Assembly (NCBI RefSeq): GCF_005281475.1
Contig: NZ_CP040106.1
Location: 3,810,501-3,874,500 of the forward strand
DNA: 64,000 nt
DNA from: Echinicola rosea
GTDB taxonomy: Bacteria; Bacteroidota; Bacteroidia; Cytophagales; Cyclobacteriaceae
Direction of reading: 5' to 3'
Shown: positions 54,596 to 62,810 of the stretch, piece after piece
Numbering within the stretch: position 1 is the first letter of the stretch
Layout: every line of letters begins with the position of its first letter
Made by a program: the position numbers and the translations under genes
The notes under the pieces: generated by a model
What the model saw: only the letters and a program-made list of their open reading frames with translations
Databases searched by the model: none
Told to the model about the DNA's origin: nothing

Positions 54596-54661
54596 ATAAA
54601 AAATGACGGTAGCCCTAGCAAAAGGTAGATAAGGTGTACTATGCAGTGATATCCAAAAATA

Positions 54662-54695
54662 TTGACTAAAAACTCCTGCAAAAAACTTACTTTTG
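54662..54695 (+). promoter_or_regulatory. Candidate promoter of the methyltransferase gene
   Basis: ATTG (54662-54665), 22 bases, then TACTTTTG (54688-54695), an exact TAnnTTTG match. The ATG at 54700 follows 4 bases later, so the message would be leaderless or start inside the first codon. Confidence 0.4.
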
Positions 54696-54699
54696 TCCC

Positions 54700-55866
54700 A
54701 TGAATAATTTTGACGAAAAAGGGCGGGTAGTCGTGACCTGCAAGGATCGGTTTGCCCCTTATCTGGAAGAAGAGTTGATCGCACATGGCTTTAAGCCGCT
54801 AAAGGTAGAACGTACCAGTATAGAGCTTAGTGCGAGCATGAATGAATGCATTTACCTTAATATGCATTTGAGAGTGGCCAGTCATGTACTTTTCGAAATA
54901 AAAACTTTTTACCTGCACCATGCCCGCGATATTTACCGTCGCGTCAAAAATATTCCTTGGGAAGAGTATATTGATAATGACACGTATTTTTCAGTAGTGA
55001 GCCATGTGGAAAATGAAAGTGTGAACAATCCGCTTATCGTCAATGTAAAAGTTAAAGATGCCATCGTCGATCGTTTTCGCGAAAACACTGGTAAAAGACC
55101 AGACACTGGAGCTGATTTTGATGGCGCAGTCTTTCAGTTATACTGGAGAGAAACACAAGCCTCCATGTTTATCAATACCTCTGGAGATACCCTTTCCAAG
55201 AGGGGCTACCGTAAGCTTCCTTGGATGGCACCGATGGTCGAAAACCTTGCCGCTGCTACCATTATGGCCAGTGATTGGGACAGGGAAGGCCCTTTCATTA
55301 ACCCTATGTGTGGTGCTGGGACTTTGGTCATCGAAGCTGCTTTGATGGCCACCAATCGCTATCCGGGGCTATTTAGGGATCATTATTCCTTTATGCACAT
55401 CAAAGGTTACAAAAAAGAGGTTTATGATCTGCTGAATGAACAGCTCAGGTCCAAGATCAACGATAACATCTCTGGGCAATTCGTGGCTTCTGACATATCC
55501 GAAAGGGCGATCTACGCTGCCGAGGAAAATGCCAAAGTAGCTAATGTAATCGATCACATTTCATTCGAAGTGGTGGATTTTGCAGAGACTACTGTTCCAG
55601 AACTTGAAAAAGGAGTAGTTTTCTTCAACCCGGAATACGGCGAAAGGCTCGGAGAGGAAGAAGAGCTGATCAATACGTACAAGCGTATAGGTGATTTCAT
55701 GAAACAGCGTTGCCCTGGCTATTTGGGCTATATCTTTACCGGAAACCTTAAGTTGGGAAAGAGGATTGGTCTTCGCCCCAGTAGAAAAATCGAGTTTTTT
55801 AATGGGACAATAGATTGTCGTCTCCTAAAATTTGAATTGTACAGTGGCGGTAAGAAGGACAAGTAA
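54700..55866 (+). CDS. THUMP-domain class I rRNA methyltransferase (RlmL N-domain family)
   Basis: This 388-residue protein has an N-terminal THUMP region (about 40-155; INMHLRVASHVLFEIKTF, NPLIVNVKVKDAIVDRFRE) and a Rossmann methyltransferase domain: NPMCGAGTLVIEAALMATNRYPG (SAM-binding), VASDISERAIYAAEENAKVA, and the motif IV segment FFNPEYGERLGEEEE, where the usual NPPYGER has Glu for the second Pro. RlmL-type enzymes make N2-methylguanosine in 23S rRNA. The variant motif, which I recall from other Bacteroidota, suggests the same activity. The gene begins about 100 bases beyond the inserted element. Confidence 0.9.
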   Translation: MNNFDEKGRVVVTCKDRFAPYLEEELIAHGFKPLKVERTSIELSASMNECIYLNMHLRVASHVLFEIKTFYLHHARDIYRRVKNIPWEEYIDNDTYFSVVSHVENESVNNPLIVNVKVKDAIVDRFRENTGKRPDTGADFDGAVFQLYWRETQASMFINTSGDTLSKRGYRKLPWMAPMVENLAAATIMASDWDREGPFINPMCGAGTLVIEAALMATNRYPGLFRDHYSFMHIKGYKKEVYDLLNEQLRSKINDNISGQFVASDISERAIYAAEENAKVANVIDHISFEVVDFAETTVPELEKGVVFFNPEYGERLGEEEELINTYKRIGDFMKQRCPGYLGYIFTGNLKLGKRIGLRPSRKIEFFNGTIDCRLLKFELYSGGKKDK

Positions 55867-55985
55867 TGGATCAAGTAGAAAAATGGGGGATAGTGGTTAG
55901 TTTTGATAGAACACCGATCGCCAGATGATTAAGACCTGCGCTGAATTTATTGACTAAGTTGGGAAAGAAGTTTTTAGAAAGTGTG

Positions 55986-56179
55986 CCCAGCTGTCGGAAC
56001 AACTGTGGAATTATAAATCTGTATTTATCCCAATTACATCTCTAGTTCAGCATTACTTTTCTAATTTTGCATTACTTCTCTAGTTCCGTATTTGAAATGC
56101 GAACTGTTGAGCATGGCATTTGTCATGCCTCCTTCCAGTGAAGCCCCCGGAAATAAAGCTTGATCCCCGAACGGCCATT
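55986..56179. repeat. R2 dispersed repeat, copy 3
   Basis: CCCAGCTGTCGGAACAACTGTGG, then CTCTAGTTCCGTATTTG with matching GAACT, hairpin GGCAT-TTGTC-ATGCC (56115-56129), CAGTGAAGCCCCCGGAA and AGCTTGATCCCC. Order and spacing follow copy 2. The hairpin arms changed on both sides. It lies between the methyltransferase and the peptidase genes in a 453-base gap that has no gene. Confidence 0.65.
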
Positions 56180-56193
56180 AGTCATAAACATGA

Positions 56194-56226
56194 AAAAGCC
56201 CTCTTCCAGTTATGAAAGAGGGCAAA
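56194..56226 (-). terminator. Terminator of the NlpC/P60 gene
   Basis: GCCCTCTT and AAGAGGGC form an 8-bp stem with a 9-10-base loop. Read leftward it is followed by TTTTTC. It lies about 95 bases past the peptidase stop. Confidence 0.65.
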
Positions 56227-56319
56227 ATCTATCCAATATTTTAATTGGACAAGATAAGCAACGATTTTTTTACCGACTATTATTATAACGCTGGCAACGA
56301 AATCATTATTGTCTTTTTA

Positions 56320-57498
56320 TCAGTTCATTACCTTAGCTACTTCTATAACATGCTCACTAGGGATTTGACGGATTCTCTTTGTTCTCAAGTACCTCCCCAG
56401 CTCGTATTCATCGTAATTGGGGCTGTTGGGATCAAAACTGCTGATGCGGACCCTTCCCCTGGAATGGATAAACGAATTATTTCCGATCCACATGCCTACA
56501 TGTACGATCCTTTCAGGACGATCCTCTGTCGCCTTTCTCCCAAAAAACAGCAAGTCACCAACTTCCAATTTGTCCCAGTTTTTCTCCGTATCCACTAATT
56601 CTCCTTCATGCACCTGTTGTGAAGCATCCCTCGGGATCACTTGACCGTTTAGAAAGTAAATGGTTTTGGTAAATCCACTGCAATCAACCCCCTTGATCGA
56701 TGTACCACCCCAGAGATAGGGAACGCCCATCATGTTTTTGGCTGTACTGATCAGGTTATGGTCACTTAATGAACGGGTAGTAATCCATTCCTCAAATGGC
56801 ATGGCCATGTCCTTTTGCAAAAAACCTTGACGGCCATCCGGCAAAGCGACTTGATAGTGGCTTTTATTTTCTGCCACCAGTTTCAGTAGGTTTCCAGCAG
56901 TGAGATCGGTGACCATCATGGATTCATCTTCACTTTCATAAACATACCCCAAAAGTCCGGTAAATACCAATTTGGGACTGCCTTCCCATTGGTCATATGC
57001 AGACTGATCCATTAGTTCTATCCCGGCTGCGTCCACCCATGAAATATAGTTGTCTGGCGTTTGGACAAGGTACCAACTCCCATCTTTCTTGAGGACATTG
57101 ACCGGTGTGCCCATTGTCGCTTGGGTGGCAAGCTCTGCGGAGTGTTTGGGAGCACTTCGGATATTGGCAACTGAAATGGTCACCACACCGTGGGTTTTGC
57201 CTGCCAGTGCCTTATCAGGAAGTAAATCCACTTGATTGGTAAAGGAGACGCCCGCACTGTCTAGCTTTTTCGTCAATTCTTCCAAGGCCTGTGGCAAATT
57301 TGTTTGGCCCTTTAGCGAATCGTTTTCGAACGCGATGTCAAAAATTGCCACGCGTTTGTCAGGTGCATAGCTTTCCTTTACTTGATCTATTAGCGGTGCT
57401 ACGGAAGAGGTTTCTTTACTTTCGGGCTGACAACTCCCGAGTAGGACCAAGGCCAGTAGGAGTGTGATTCCCCAGGTTAGCGTAGTATTTTTCATCAT
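56320..57498 (-). CDS. NlpC/P60 (C40) peptidase with SH3-type domains, lipoprotein
   Basis: This 392-residue lipoprotein (LLGSC, Cys23) has an N-terminal region, two SH3b-like segments (about 105-170 and 180-235; VNVLKKDGSWYLVQTPDNYISWVD and GFLQKDMAMPFEEW) and a C-terminal NlpC/P60 domain with catalytic Cys in VDCSGFTKTIYF, His in HVGMWIGNNSFIH and the late HSRGRV. The domain order matches YkfC-type gamma-D-glutamyl-L-diamino acid endopeptidases that cut cell-wall muropeptides. Extracytoplasmic. It may share leftward transcription with the amidohydrolase operon, but a hairpin separates them. Confidence 0.92.
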   Translation of the reverse strand: MMKNTTLTWGITLLLALVLLGSCQPESKETSSVAPLIDQVKESYAPDKRVAIFDIAFENDSLKGQTNLPQALEELTKKLDSAGVSFTNQVDLLPDKALAGKTHGVVTISVANIRSAPKHSAELATQATMGTPVNVLKKDGSWYLVQTPDNYISWVDAAGIELMDQSAYDQWEGSPKLVFTGLLGYVYESEDESMMVTDLTAGNLLKLVAENKSHYQVALPDGRQGFLQKDMAMPFEEWITTRSLSDHNLISTAKNMMGVPYLWGGTSIKGVDCSGFTKTIYFLNGQVIPRDASQQVHEGELVDTEKNWDKLEVGDLLFFGRKATEDRPERIVHVGMWIGNNSFIHSRGRVRISSFDPNSPNYDEYELGRYLRTKRIRQIPSEHVIEVAKVMN

Positions 57499-57533
57499 AG
57501 GTAAGCGTTGATGTTCTTATTACTAAATAAAGC

Positions 57534-57562
57534 AAATCCCCGAAAAGTTCATCGGGGATTTT
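57534..57562 (-). terminator. Terminator of the amidohydrolase operon
   Basis: AAATCCCCGA and TCGGGGATTT form a perfect 10-bp stem with an 8-base loop. It sits 3 bases beyond the last amidohydrolase stop, and a short T-rich stretch follows in the leftward direction. Confidence 0.75.
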
Positions 57563-57564
57563 AA

Positions 57565-58866
57565 TTATTCTTCCAATCCTGGGCTTCGCTCCAAGAATTC
57601 CTGATAGAGGCGAATGTGCCTGCTGGTCATTGGTATTTTATATCCATCGATAAATACATGTTTGATCTGCGTCTTGGTTTCGAAAGGATCTCCATCCGAA
57701 ACGAAGACCGTTGCACTTTTTCCTTCTTCAATGCTTCCAAGATGATCATCCACACCAAATATCTCGGCCGGTACGATGGTAATGGCCCTTAGTGCTTCTT
57801 CCTTACCCATACCGTAAGCAGCTGCAAAGCCAGCATTGAAGGGAAGATTCCTGACATTCTCGGTATCGGATGTCCTGATGGCTACTTTTACGCCGGCTTG
57901 TTGCATTTTACCGGGGTTGCTATAGGCCGCATCATAGCGATCTGAAGATCTTGAAGGTAGTGCCAAAACAGGACCGGTAATGACAGGAATACCTGCTGCT
58001 GCTATTTTTTCTGCCACTCTAAAACCTTCAGATACACCTGTCAGGACGGCTTTTTTCACTTCTTTTTCTTTGATCCATTCGAGGGCTTTAAGGATGTCCT
58101 CTGCTTTGTTGACCTCTATCAATAAAGGCAAATCCCCTCTTACGGCTTTGGCCAATTGTTCCATTTCTGGATAATAGGTCAAGGATGCTTCGGCATCTTC
58201 CAATTTCATATACGTGGAAGCCCTTTCCCAAATATCATTGATGTTTTTCAGGGACTCTTTGGCATCTTTCTCGATTTCTTCATCTGACCTTCGGTCCCAT
58301 CGGCCCCTTCTGGCAGAAGTAGGGAAATTCATTGGAATACCTTTAAACCCCGTGTACATCTGGTCTGGAGTATAACCGTTTAAGTTGATCAGTGCGGCAG
58401 TACCTGGGAATAAACCTCCCGACGGAACCGATAGAGCCGTAGTGACACCACTTACCCTGGTCACGGGAATGGCCACAGAATTGGGGTTGATGGCTGTCAA
58501 TGCTTGCATATTGGGAGTCACGTTGCCTATTTCAGCGTAGTCTTGTGTTTCAGCCAACGAACCCACTTCCACCAGCCCCAAACGTGTTCCACTGTCGATC
58601 ATGCCCGGATATATATATTGGCCATTACAGTCAATGACGGTGGCATCTCCAGCTTCCAATCCTGCACCAATGGCCTCGATCTTTCCGTGTTCCAGTAAGA
58701 CACTGGTGTTTTCCAGTATGCCATTGGTAACGGTGACCACTGTCCCGCCTTGGAGGAGAAACTTGCCATTTCTTGGTTTTAGCACTTCTCCTTCTATTTG
58801 CCCATAACCCAAAACGGGCAAAAGTAGAAGTGATAGCAAGTATATCGTTAAATTAAATTTCTTCAT
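57565..58866 (-). CDS. Amidohydrolase-fold protein lacking the HxH metal motif (third of three)
   Basis: This 433-residue exported protein (signal about 1-22) has the amidohydrolase frame: ILENTSVLLEHGKIEAIGAGL, YPGMIDSGTRLGL and the C-terminal VPAEIFGVDDHLGSIEEGKSA. Where active paralogues read IDAHSHL it reads IDSGTRL (Gly93 and Arg95). The later histidine positions are also replaced: PLLIEVNKAED for a HCH-type strand and VLTGVSEGF for FTHVNEGF. A metal-dependent hydrolase centre is therefore unlikely. It follows the intact paralogue by 36 bases. It may be a regulatory or structural partner, or have lost activity. Confidence 0.85.
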   Translation of the reverse strand: MKKFNLTIYLLSLLLLPVLGYGQIEGEVLKPRNGKFLLQGGTVVTVTNGILENTSVLLEHGKIEAIGAGLEAGDATVIDCNGQYIYPGMIDSGTRLGLVEVGSLAETQDYAEIGNVTPNMQALTAINPNSVAIPVTRVSGVTTALSVPSGGLFPGTAALINLNGYTPDQMYTGFKGIPMNFPTSARRGRWDRRSDEEIEKDAKESLKNINDIWERASTYMKLEDAEASLTYYPEMEQLAKAVRGDLPLLIEVNKAEDILKALEWIKEKEVKKAVLTGVSEGFRVAEKIAAAGIPVITGPVLALPSRSSDRYDAAYSNPGKMQQAGVKVAIRTSDTENVRNLPFNAGFAAAYGMGKEEALRAITIVPAEIFGVDDHLGSIEEGKSATVFVSDGDPFETKTQIKHVFIDGYKIPMTSRHIRLYQEFLERSPGLEE

Positions 58867-58902
58867 ATTTCATTTAATTTTTTTAATAATCAATGAATTA
58901 CA

Positions 58903-60288
58903 TTAATGTGAGTGATGAAAAGTGGTTCCTTCAGTAAAGAGCTCTACACCATGCATACAACTCTCTTCCTCTACTTGAAGATAAACTGGCTCTACCATTT
59001 GGGTAGGGCTTATTTTTAACCTTTGGTCATCTTTATCTTCATTGATATCAAAATATTTTATTCCATCCACAAATGTCATCTGTGGGATAGCATAGACGGA
59101 TAGCGGATGTTGGTCAAAAATCACCAAATCAGCTTGCTTTCCTTCTTCGATAGACCCCACGTATTCATCGATGCCAAGTTGTTTGGCAGGATTGATGGTG
59201 ATCAGCGCCAAAGCCTGCTCATCCGATAATCCACCATAGCGCTGGGTCTTGGCAGCTTCATGGTACAAGTGACGGATCAATTCATCTGAATCAGAATTAA
59301 TTGAAGTGATTACATCATTTTCAGTGAGGATTGCTGCATTGTAAGCGGTGGAATAATACACTTCAAACTTATACGCCCACCAATCACTGAAAACAGAAGC
59401 TCCCATGGTATATTTGGCAAGCTCAGGAGCTACTTTGAATCCTTCATTCACATGGGTAAATACCAGTTTATCGACCCCAAAATCCCTACAGACATTGATG
59501 AGCATGTAAATTTCATCTGCCCGATAGGAGTGACAGTGGATGATGATTTCTCCATCCAGAATGTCCGCCAATGTCTGCAAACGAAGGTTGTATTCAGGAG
59601 GAGTTACCTTGCTGTTCTTTTGCCCTTTTGACTGGTTATACGTTTCCCATTTTTTCTTGTATTGGAGGGCTTCATTGAAGCCGTTTCTGATGACTGCTTC
59701 TACCCCCATGCGCGTGCGTGGTTGAATATTTTTTCCGAGACCATGAACCCTTGTCGGATTCTCTCCCAAGGCGAATTTGATCGTTCTGGGCGCTTCTTTC
59801 ATAATGATATCATCAGGATTTCGGCTGCCGTATCGGTACTTCATGGTAATGCTCTGTCCTCCAATGGCATTGGCAGATCCATGTAAGCCGTGGGCGATGG
59901 TAGTACCTCCGGCCAATGCCCGATAGATTCCTACGTCAAATGGGTTGATAACATCGGCTATGGCCACTTCTGCCGTAATAGGTGCTGTGGCCTCATTGAC
60001 CACGTCCAAGGCCAAGTGCGAGTGGGCATCTATAATGCCTGGCATCAGGAATTTGCCTGAAGCATTTATAGTCTTTACATTTTTGGGGGCAGAAAGGTCT
60101 TTGCCCACTTTCTTGATGATACCGTCTTGCACCAATACATCCGCATCCTCCAAGGTGCCTTGGGTCACTGTCAGTACGGTGGCATTTTGGATCAAAACGC
60201 TGCCTTTGGGCGTTTGAGCATCCAATTGCTGGGTGGCTATGATTAATAGCGAACAAATGATATATGTTAATTTCCTCATTTTCTTCAT
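58903..60288 (-). CDS. Amidohydrolase family protein with intact metal site (second of three)
   Basis: From the ATG at 60288 the protein has 461 residues, with a signal peptide to about residue 24. All key motifs are present: PGIIDAHSHLAL (His89, His91), IIIHCHSYRADE, FTHVNEGFKVA, NSDSDELIRHLYHE and INPAKQLGIDEYVGSIEEGKQADLVIF. This is the imidazolonepropionase/cyclic-imide-type branch that hydrolyses amide or related bonds with one or two metal ions. Extracytoplasmic. It starts 3 bases after the upstream gene. The substrate is unknown. Confidence 0.9.
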   Translation of the reverse strand: MKKMRKLTYIICSLLIIATQQLDAQTPKGSVLIQNATVLTVTQGTLEDADVLVQDGIIKKVGKDLSAPKNVKTINASGKFLMPGIIDAHSHLALDVVNEATAPITAEVAIADVINPFDVGIYRALAGGTTIAHGLHGSANAIGGQSITMKYRYGSRNPDDIIMKEAPRTIKFALGENPTRVHGLGKNIQPRTRMGVEAVIRNGFNEALQYKKKWETYNQSKGQKNSKVTPPEYNLRLQTLADILDGEIIIHCHSYRADEIYMLINVCRDFGVDKLVFTHVNEGFKVAPELAKYTMGASVFSDWWAYKFEVYYSTAYNAAILTENDVITSINSDSDELIRHLYHEAAKTQRYGGLSDEQALALITINPAKQLGIDEYVGSIEEGKQADLVIFDQHPLSVYAIPQMTFVDGIKYFDINEDKDDQRLKISPTQMVEPVYLQVEEESCMHGVELFTEGTTFHHSH

Positions 60289-60291
60289 CAA

Positions 60292-61974
60292 TTAGAATTT
60301 AAAATCAGGTGTTTTCTTGGCCGTGAGTGAAAAATCACCCATGTCCCTGATACTGATGGAGCCCGTAAAATCAGCTCCATCGACTTTTCCCTTGGTCTGT
60401 ACAGTGAGCTTTTGCCCCTGCACTTCAATAGAAAAAGTAAAACTCAGCTTCTTGCCGTCATAACTGATGTTTTCCAAGGGCCTTGTCAGCTTGCCGCCAC
60501 CATTGGGGTTGTCCACATCGATTTCTCCAGATAGGTTGCCTGATTTCTCGGTAAACCTAATTTCTCCCGAAGAGGTACCCCCTGGGGTTTCAGAAGTGTA
60601 GTTCCATTTGCCAACTAAATCTGATGGATTTCCTTCGATTTTTTTGGATTTAGAAATATCGTATTCATATAAGTATCCATCAGACATTACAAAATTGATT
60701 TTAGAGCCTTCAGCGAAAAGGCTGTCCGTGGCTAACACCAAATTGGCCAATTTTCCTTTTTCGATCGTACCGGCATAATTACTGATCCCTAGTATTGCAG
60801 CGGGATTTGTAGTCAGGGCAGCCAGGGCACCGTCTTCCGTAAGTCCATGGGCAATCATCAGCCGTAGGTTTTTCAGAAAATCGTCCTTTTTGGCCTGATT
60901 GGTAGAAAAACCAAATTTAACTCCTGCTTTTTCGAAATTGCCTGCATGGGACAACGCTTGCTCGTATGCTTCTATTACTCGCTTTTGAGCAGTTTTGGCT
61001 TCTTCTGTAGCCTCTTCCATATTCGCTTCTTTGGCCTTATCGTCTGGTAACTTGAGCGAAAGTGCCACAGTGGCATTGGCAGCCAATATTTCTTCTGCCA
61101 AATTACTTCCTTCCTCAAGGTCCATCAGCAGTAGATCAAATCCCAGTTCTTTTTGTAGTTTCAATACCCTGCGGATCTCAAGCTCCTCATTGGCTTCGAA
61201 GACCACTGGGATTTGTTTGTTGATCACCGGGTAGAAAGCCTCTAGGCTTTTGTTCTTTTCTGGCCTACTGATGCCGTTGGAATTGGCTGCAAACATCTGG
61301 ATATGCTCATTTTTCAGTTCGGCATTTTTATATAACTCCCGATATTTGGCCATTACGCCCAATGTGGTTCCGGGATAAACACCACGTACCGTTTCAAACT
61401 GGGCGAATAGCCCGGTTGATTCATGAAGCACATTGGTAGAAGAAGCATCTCCGTACACGACCAAAGCTGTCTGTCCCGGGAGCATTTCACCTCTCGGTAG
61501 GAGTTGGGCGATGGTAAAACCTGCTTTTCTCCATTCACCGATACTACCATTGGTGGTATCCCAGTAGTCCAAAGCAGTGCGTTCAGGGGTGATTCCTGCT
61601 ACATCATTGGGAGGGTTGGATGGATCGAAATTCTCCGGCTTTTTGGCTTCTTCTGGCTTTTCAATGCCAGCATCACTTCCTAAATCAATAAAGCCGGCAT
61701 AAACAAATAAAGAGTCTCCAGGGATAATTTTTGCATCCACTGGAACAGCTGTATTTTCGCCAATTGCAGTGATCAGTCCATCTTTGATCACAATTGTAGT
61801 AGCTGACAGCCATTTTCCGGGTTGGGTGATGACAGTGGCATTGGTGATGGCATAGGTGCCTGTCACCCTTCTTTGTCCTGATCGATCACTCTGGCCTACT
61901 ACCGTAGAGGTGTCCATCAAACAAATCAGTACCACCAAAAACAATAAAGTGGTTAATCTTTTAATCATACACAT
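60292..61974 (-). CDS. Amidohydrolase-fold protein lacking the HxH motif, with extra beta-domain (first of three)
   Basis: This 560-residue exported protein (signal ending TVVGQ, about 1-28) has the amidohydrolase frame: VIKDGLITAIGENTAVPVDAK and TTNPAAILGISNYAGTIEKGKLANLVL. The metal motif region reads FVYAGFIDLGSDAG (Gly99 and Asp101 where His are expected), and PVVFEANEELEIRR replaces the histidine-bearing strand. The last about 110 residues (from about 450) form a separate lipocalin/beta-sandwich-like region (GKWNYTSETPGGTSSGEIRF, SFTFSIEVQGQKL). It is the first gene of the operon. Probably no metal hydrolase activity. Confidence 0.85.
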   Translation of the reverse strand: MCMIKRLTTLLFLVVLICLMDTSTVVGQSDRSGQRRVTGTYAITNATVITQPGKWLSATTIVIKDGLITAIGENTAVPVDAKIIPGDSLFVYAGFIDLGSDAGIEKPEEAKKPENFDPSNPPNDVAGITPERTALDYWDTTNGSIGEWRKAGFTIAQLLPRGEMLPGQTALVVYGDASSTNVLHESTGLFAQFETVRGVYPGTTLGVMAKYRELYKNAELKNEHIQMFAANSNGISRPEKNKSLEAFYPVINKQIPVVFEANEELEIRRVLKLQKELGFDLLLMDLEEGSNLAEEILAANATVALSLKLPDDKAKEANMEEATEEAKTAQKRVIEAYEQALSHAGNFEKAGVKFGFSTNQAKKDDFLKNLRLMIAHGLTEDGALAALTTNPAAILGISNYAGTIEKGKLANLVLATDSLFAEGSKINFVMSDGYLYEYDISKSKKIEGNPSDLVGKWNYTSETPGGTSSGEIRFTEKSGNLSGEIDVDNPNGGGKLTRPLENISYDGKKLSFTFSIEVQGQKLTVQTKGKVDGADFTGSISIRDMGDFSLTAKKTPDFKF

Positions 61975-62075
61975 TTGGGATATACTTGACGTAATAAAAT
62001 ATTAACAAGCCGTTAAACTAACAAAAGATTCAAAAAACTGAGTGGTTTATTTTTTAAAAGGTTCTATTTTTTGAC

Positions 62076-62253
62076 CTAGTGTCAAGTCAAACCTGCCTAC
62101 CGCCTAATCCTACGTGTATTCCAGTGCGTCTTTTCTCCTTTATCAGTGTTACAAAAGACTTCCTTCGCTAAGGCTAGGGGCGATTTTTGTGCTTTTTCTA
62201 GCCCAAAATCCACTACCGCCTTACCCGTTATTTATGCCTTGACTTGACATTAG
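62076..62253. repeat. 178-bp palindrome-bounded element
   Basis: CTAGTGTCAAGTCAA (62076-62090) and TTGACTTGACATTAG (62239-62253) are inverted copies with one mismatch. Inside are GTCTTTT/AAAAGAC (62128-62159) and GGCTAG/CTAGCC (62172-62203). It sits in the 453-base divergent gap between the amidohydrolase operon and the response regulator. No gene or promoter box could be fixed there. Confidence 0.5.
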
Positions 62254-62427
62254 TGTAATTTCGTTTGGGTGTTTATTATTCAAAAAACATATTTATTAAT
62301 ATTATATACATTAAAATATGTTTAAAGTAATTCTGTTTTTATTTATCGTAATATCAATAGTATTTTGAGTTAGAATTGTACCAAAAAGTGCATACTTTTA
62401 GGAAAATAAAGACGATTAAAAGCCACC

Positions 62428-62787
62428 ATGAAGGATATTTTAGTGATAGAAGACGACCAGTTAATTTTAAAAATGGTTGAATTTCGACTAAATAAAGAAG
62501 GATATAAAGTAGTCATAGCTGAAGATGGTAACAAAGGAATAGAAGCATTGGATGAATTGCAACCTGATCTGATCATAACGGACATTATGGTACCGTATAA
62601 GAGTGGGATTGAGATCATCGAATATGCCAAAGGAAAATACCCAAGCTGTCCCATCATTGTCCTCAGTGCGCTCGGGGATGAAGAAGGGACCGTGATGGAG
62701 GCCTTTAATATGGGGGTAGCCGATTTCGTTCCGAAGCCTTTTAATCCAAATGAACTCGCTATTAGGGTGAAGAGATTATTCAGTTGA
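62428..62787 (+). CDS. Single-domain response regulator (canonical receiver)
   Basis: This 119-residue receiver domain has every catalytic residue: acidic pair VIEDDQ, phospho-acceptor in LIITDIMVPYKSG, SALGDE (Ser) and the VPKPFNPNE lysine. It has no output domain. It is followed about 23 bases later by a membrane protein with HEAT-like repeats on the same strand, which could be its partner (inference). Contrast with the two degenerate receivers at 4580 and 43808. Confidence 0.93.
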   Translation: MKDILVIEDDQLILKMVEFRLNKEGYKVVIAEDGNKGIEALDELQPDLIITDIMVPYKSGIEIIEYAKGKYPSCPIIVLSALGDEEGTVMEAFNMGVADFVPKPFNPNELAIRVKRLFS

Positions 62788-62810
62788 TCGTCAATAGCTT
62801 AACGTGTATC

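Noticed and set aside
54437..54784. Leftward 115-residue open frame across the mobile element
   Set aside because: It crosses the element boundary and the methyltransferase start, and corresponding repeats elsewhere have stops in that frame.
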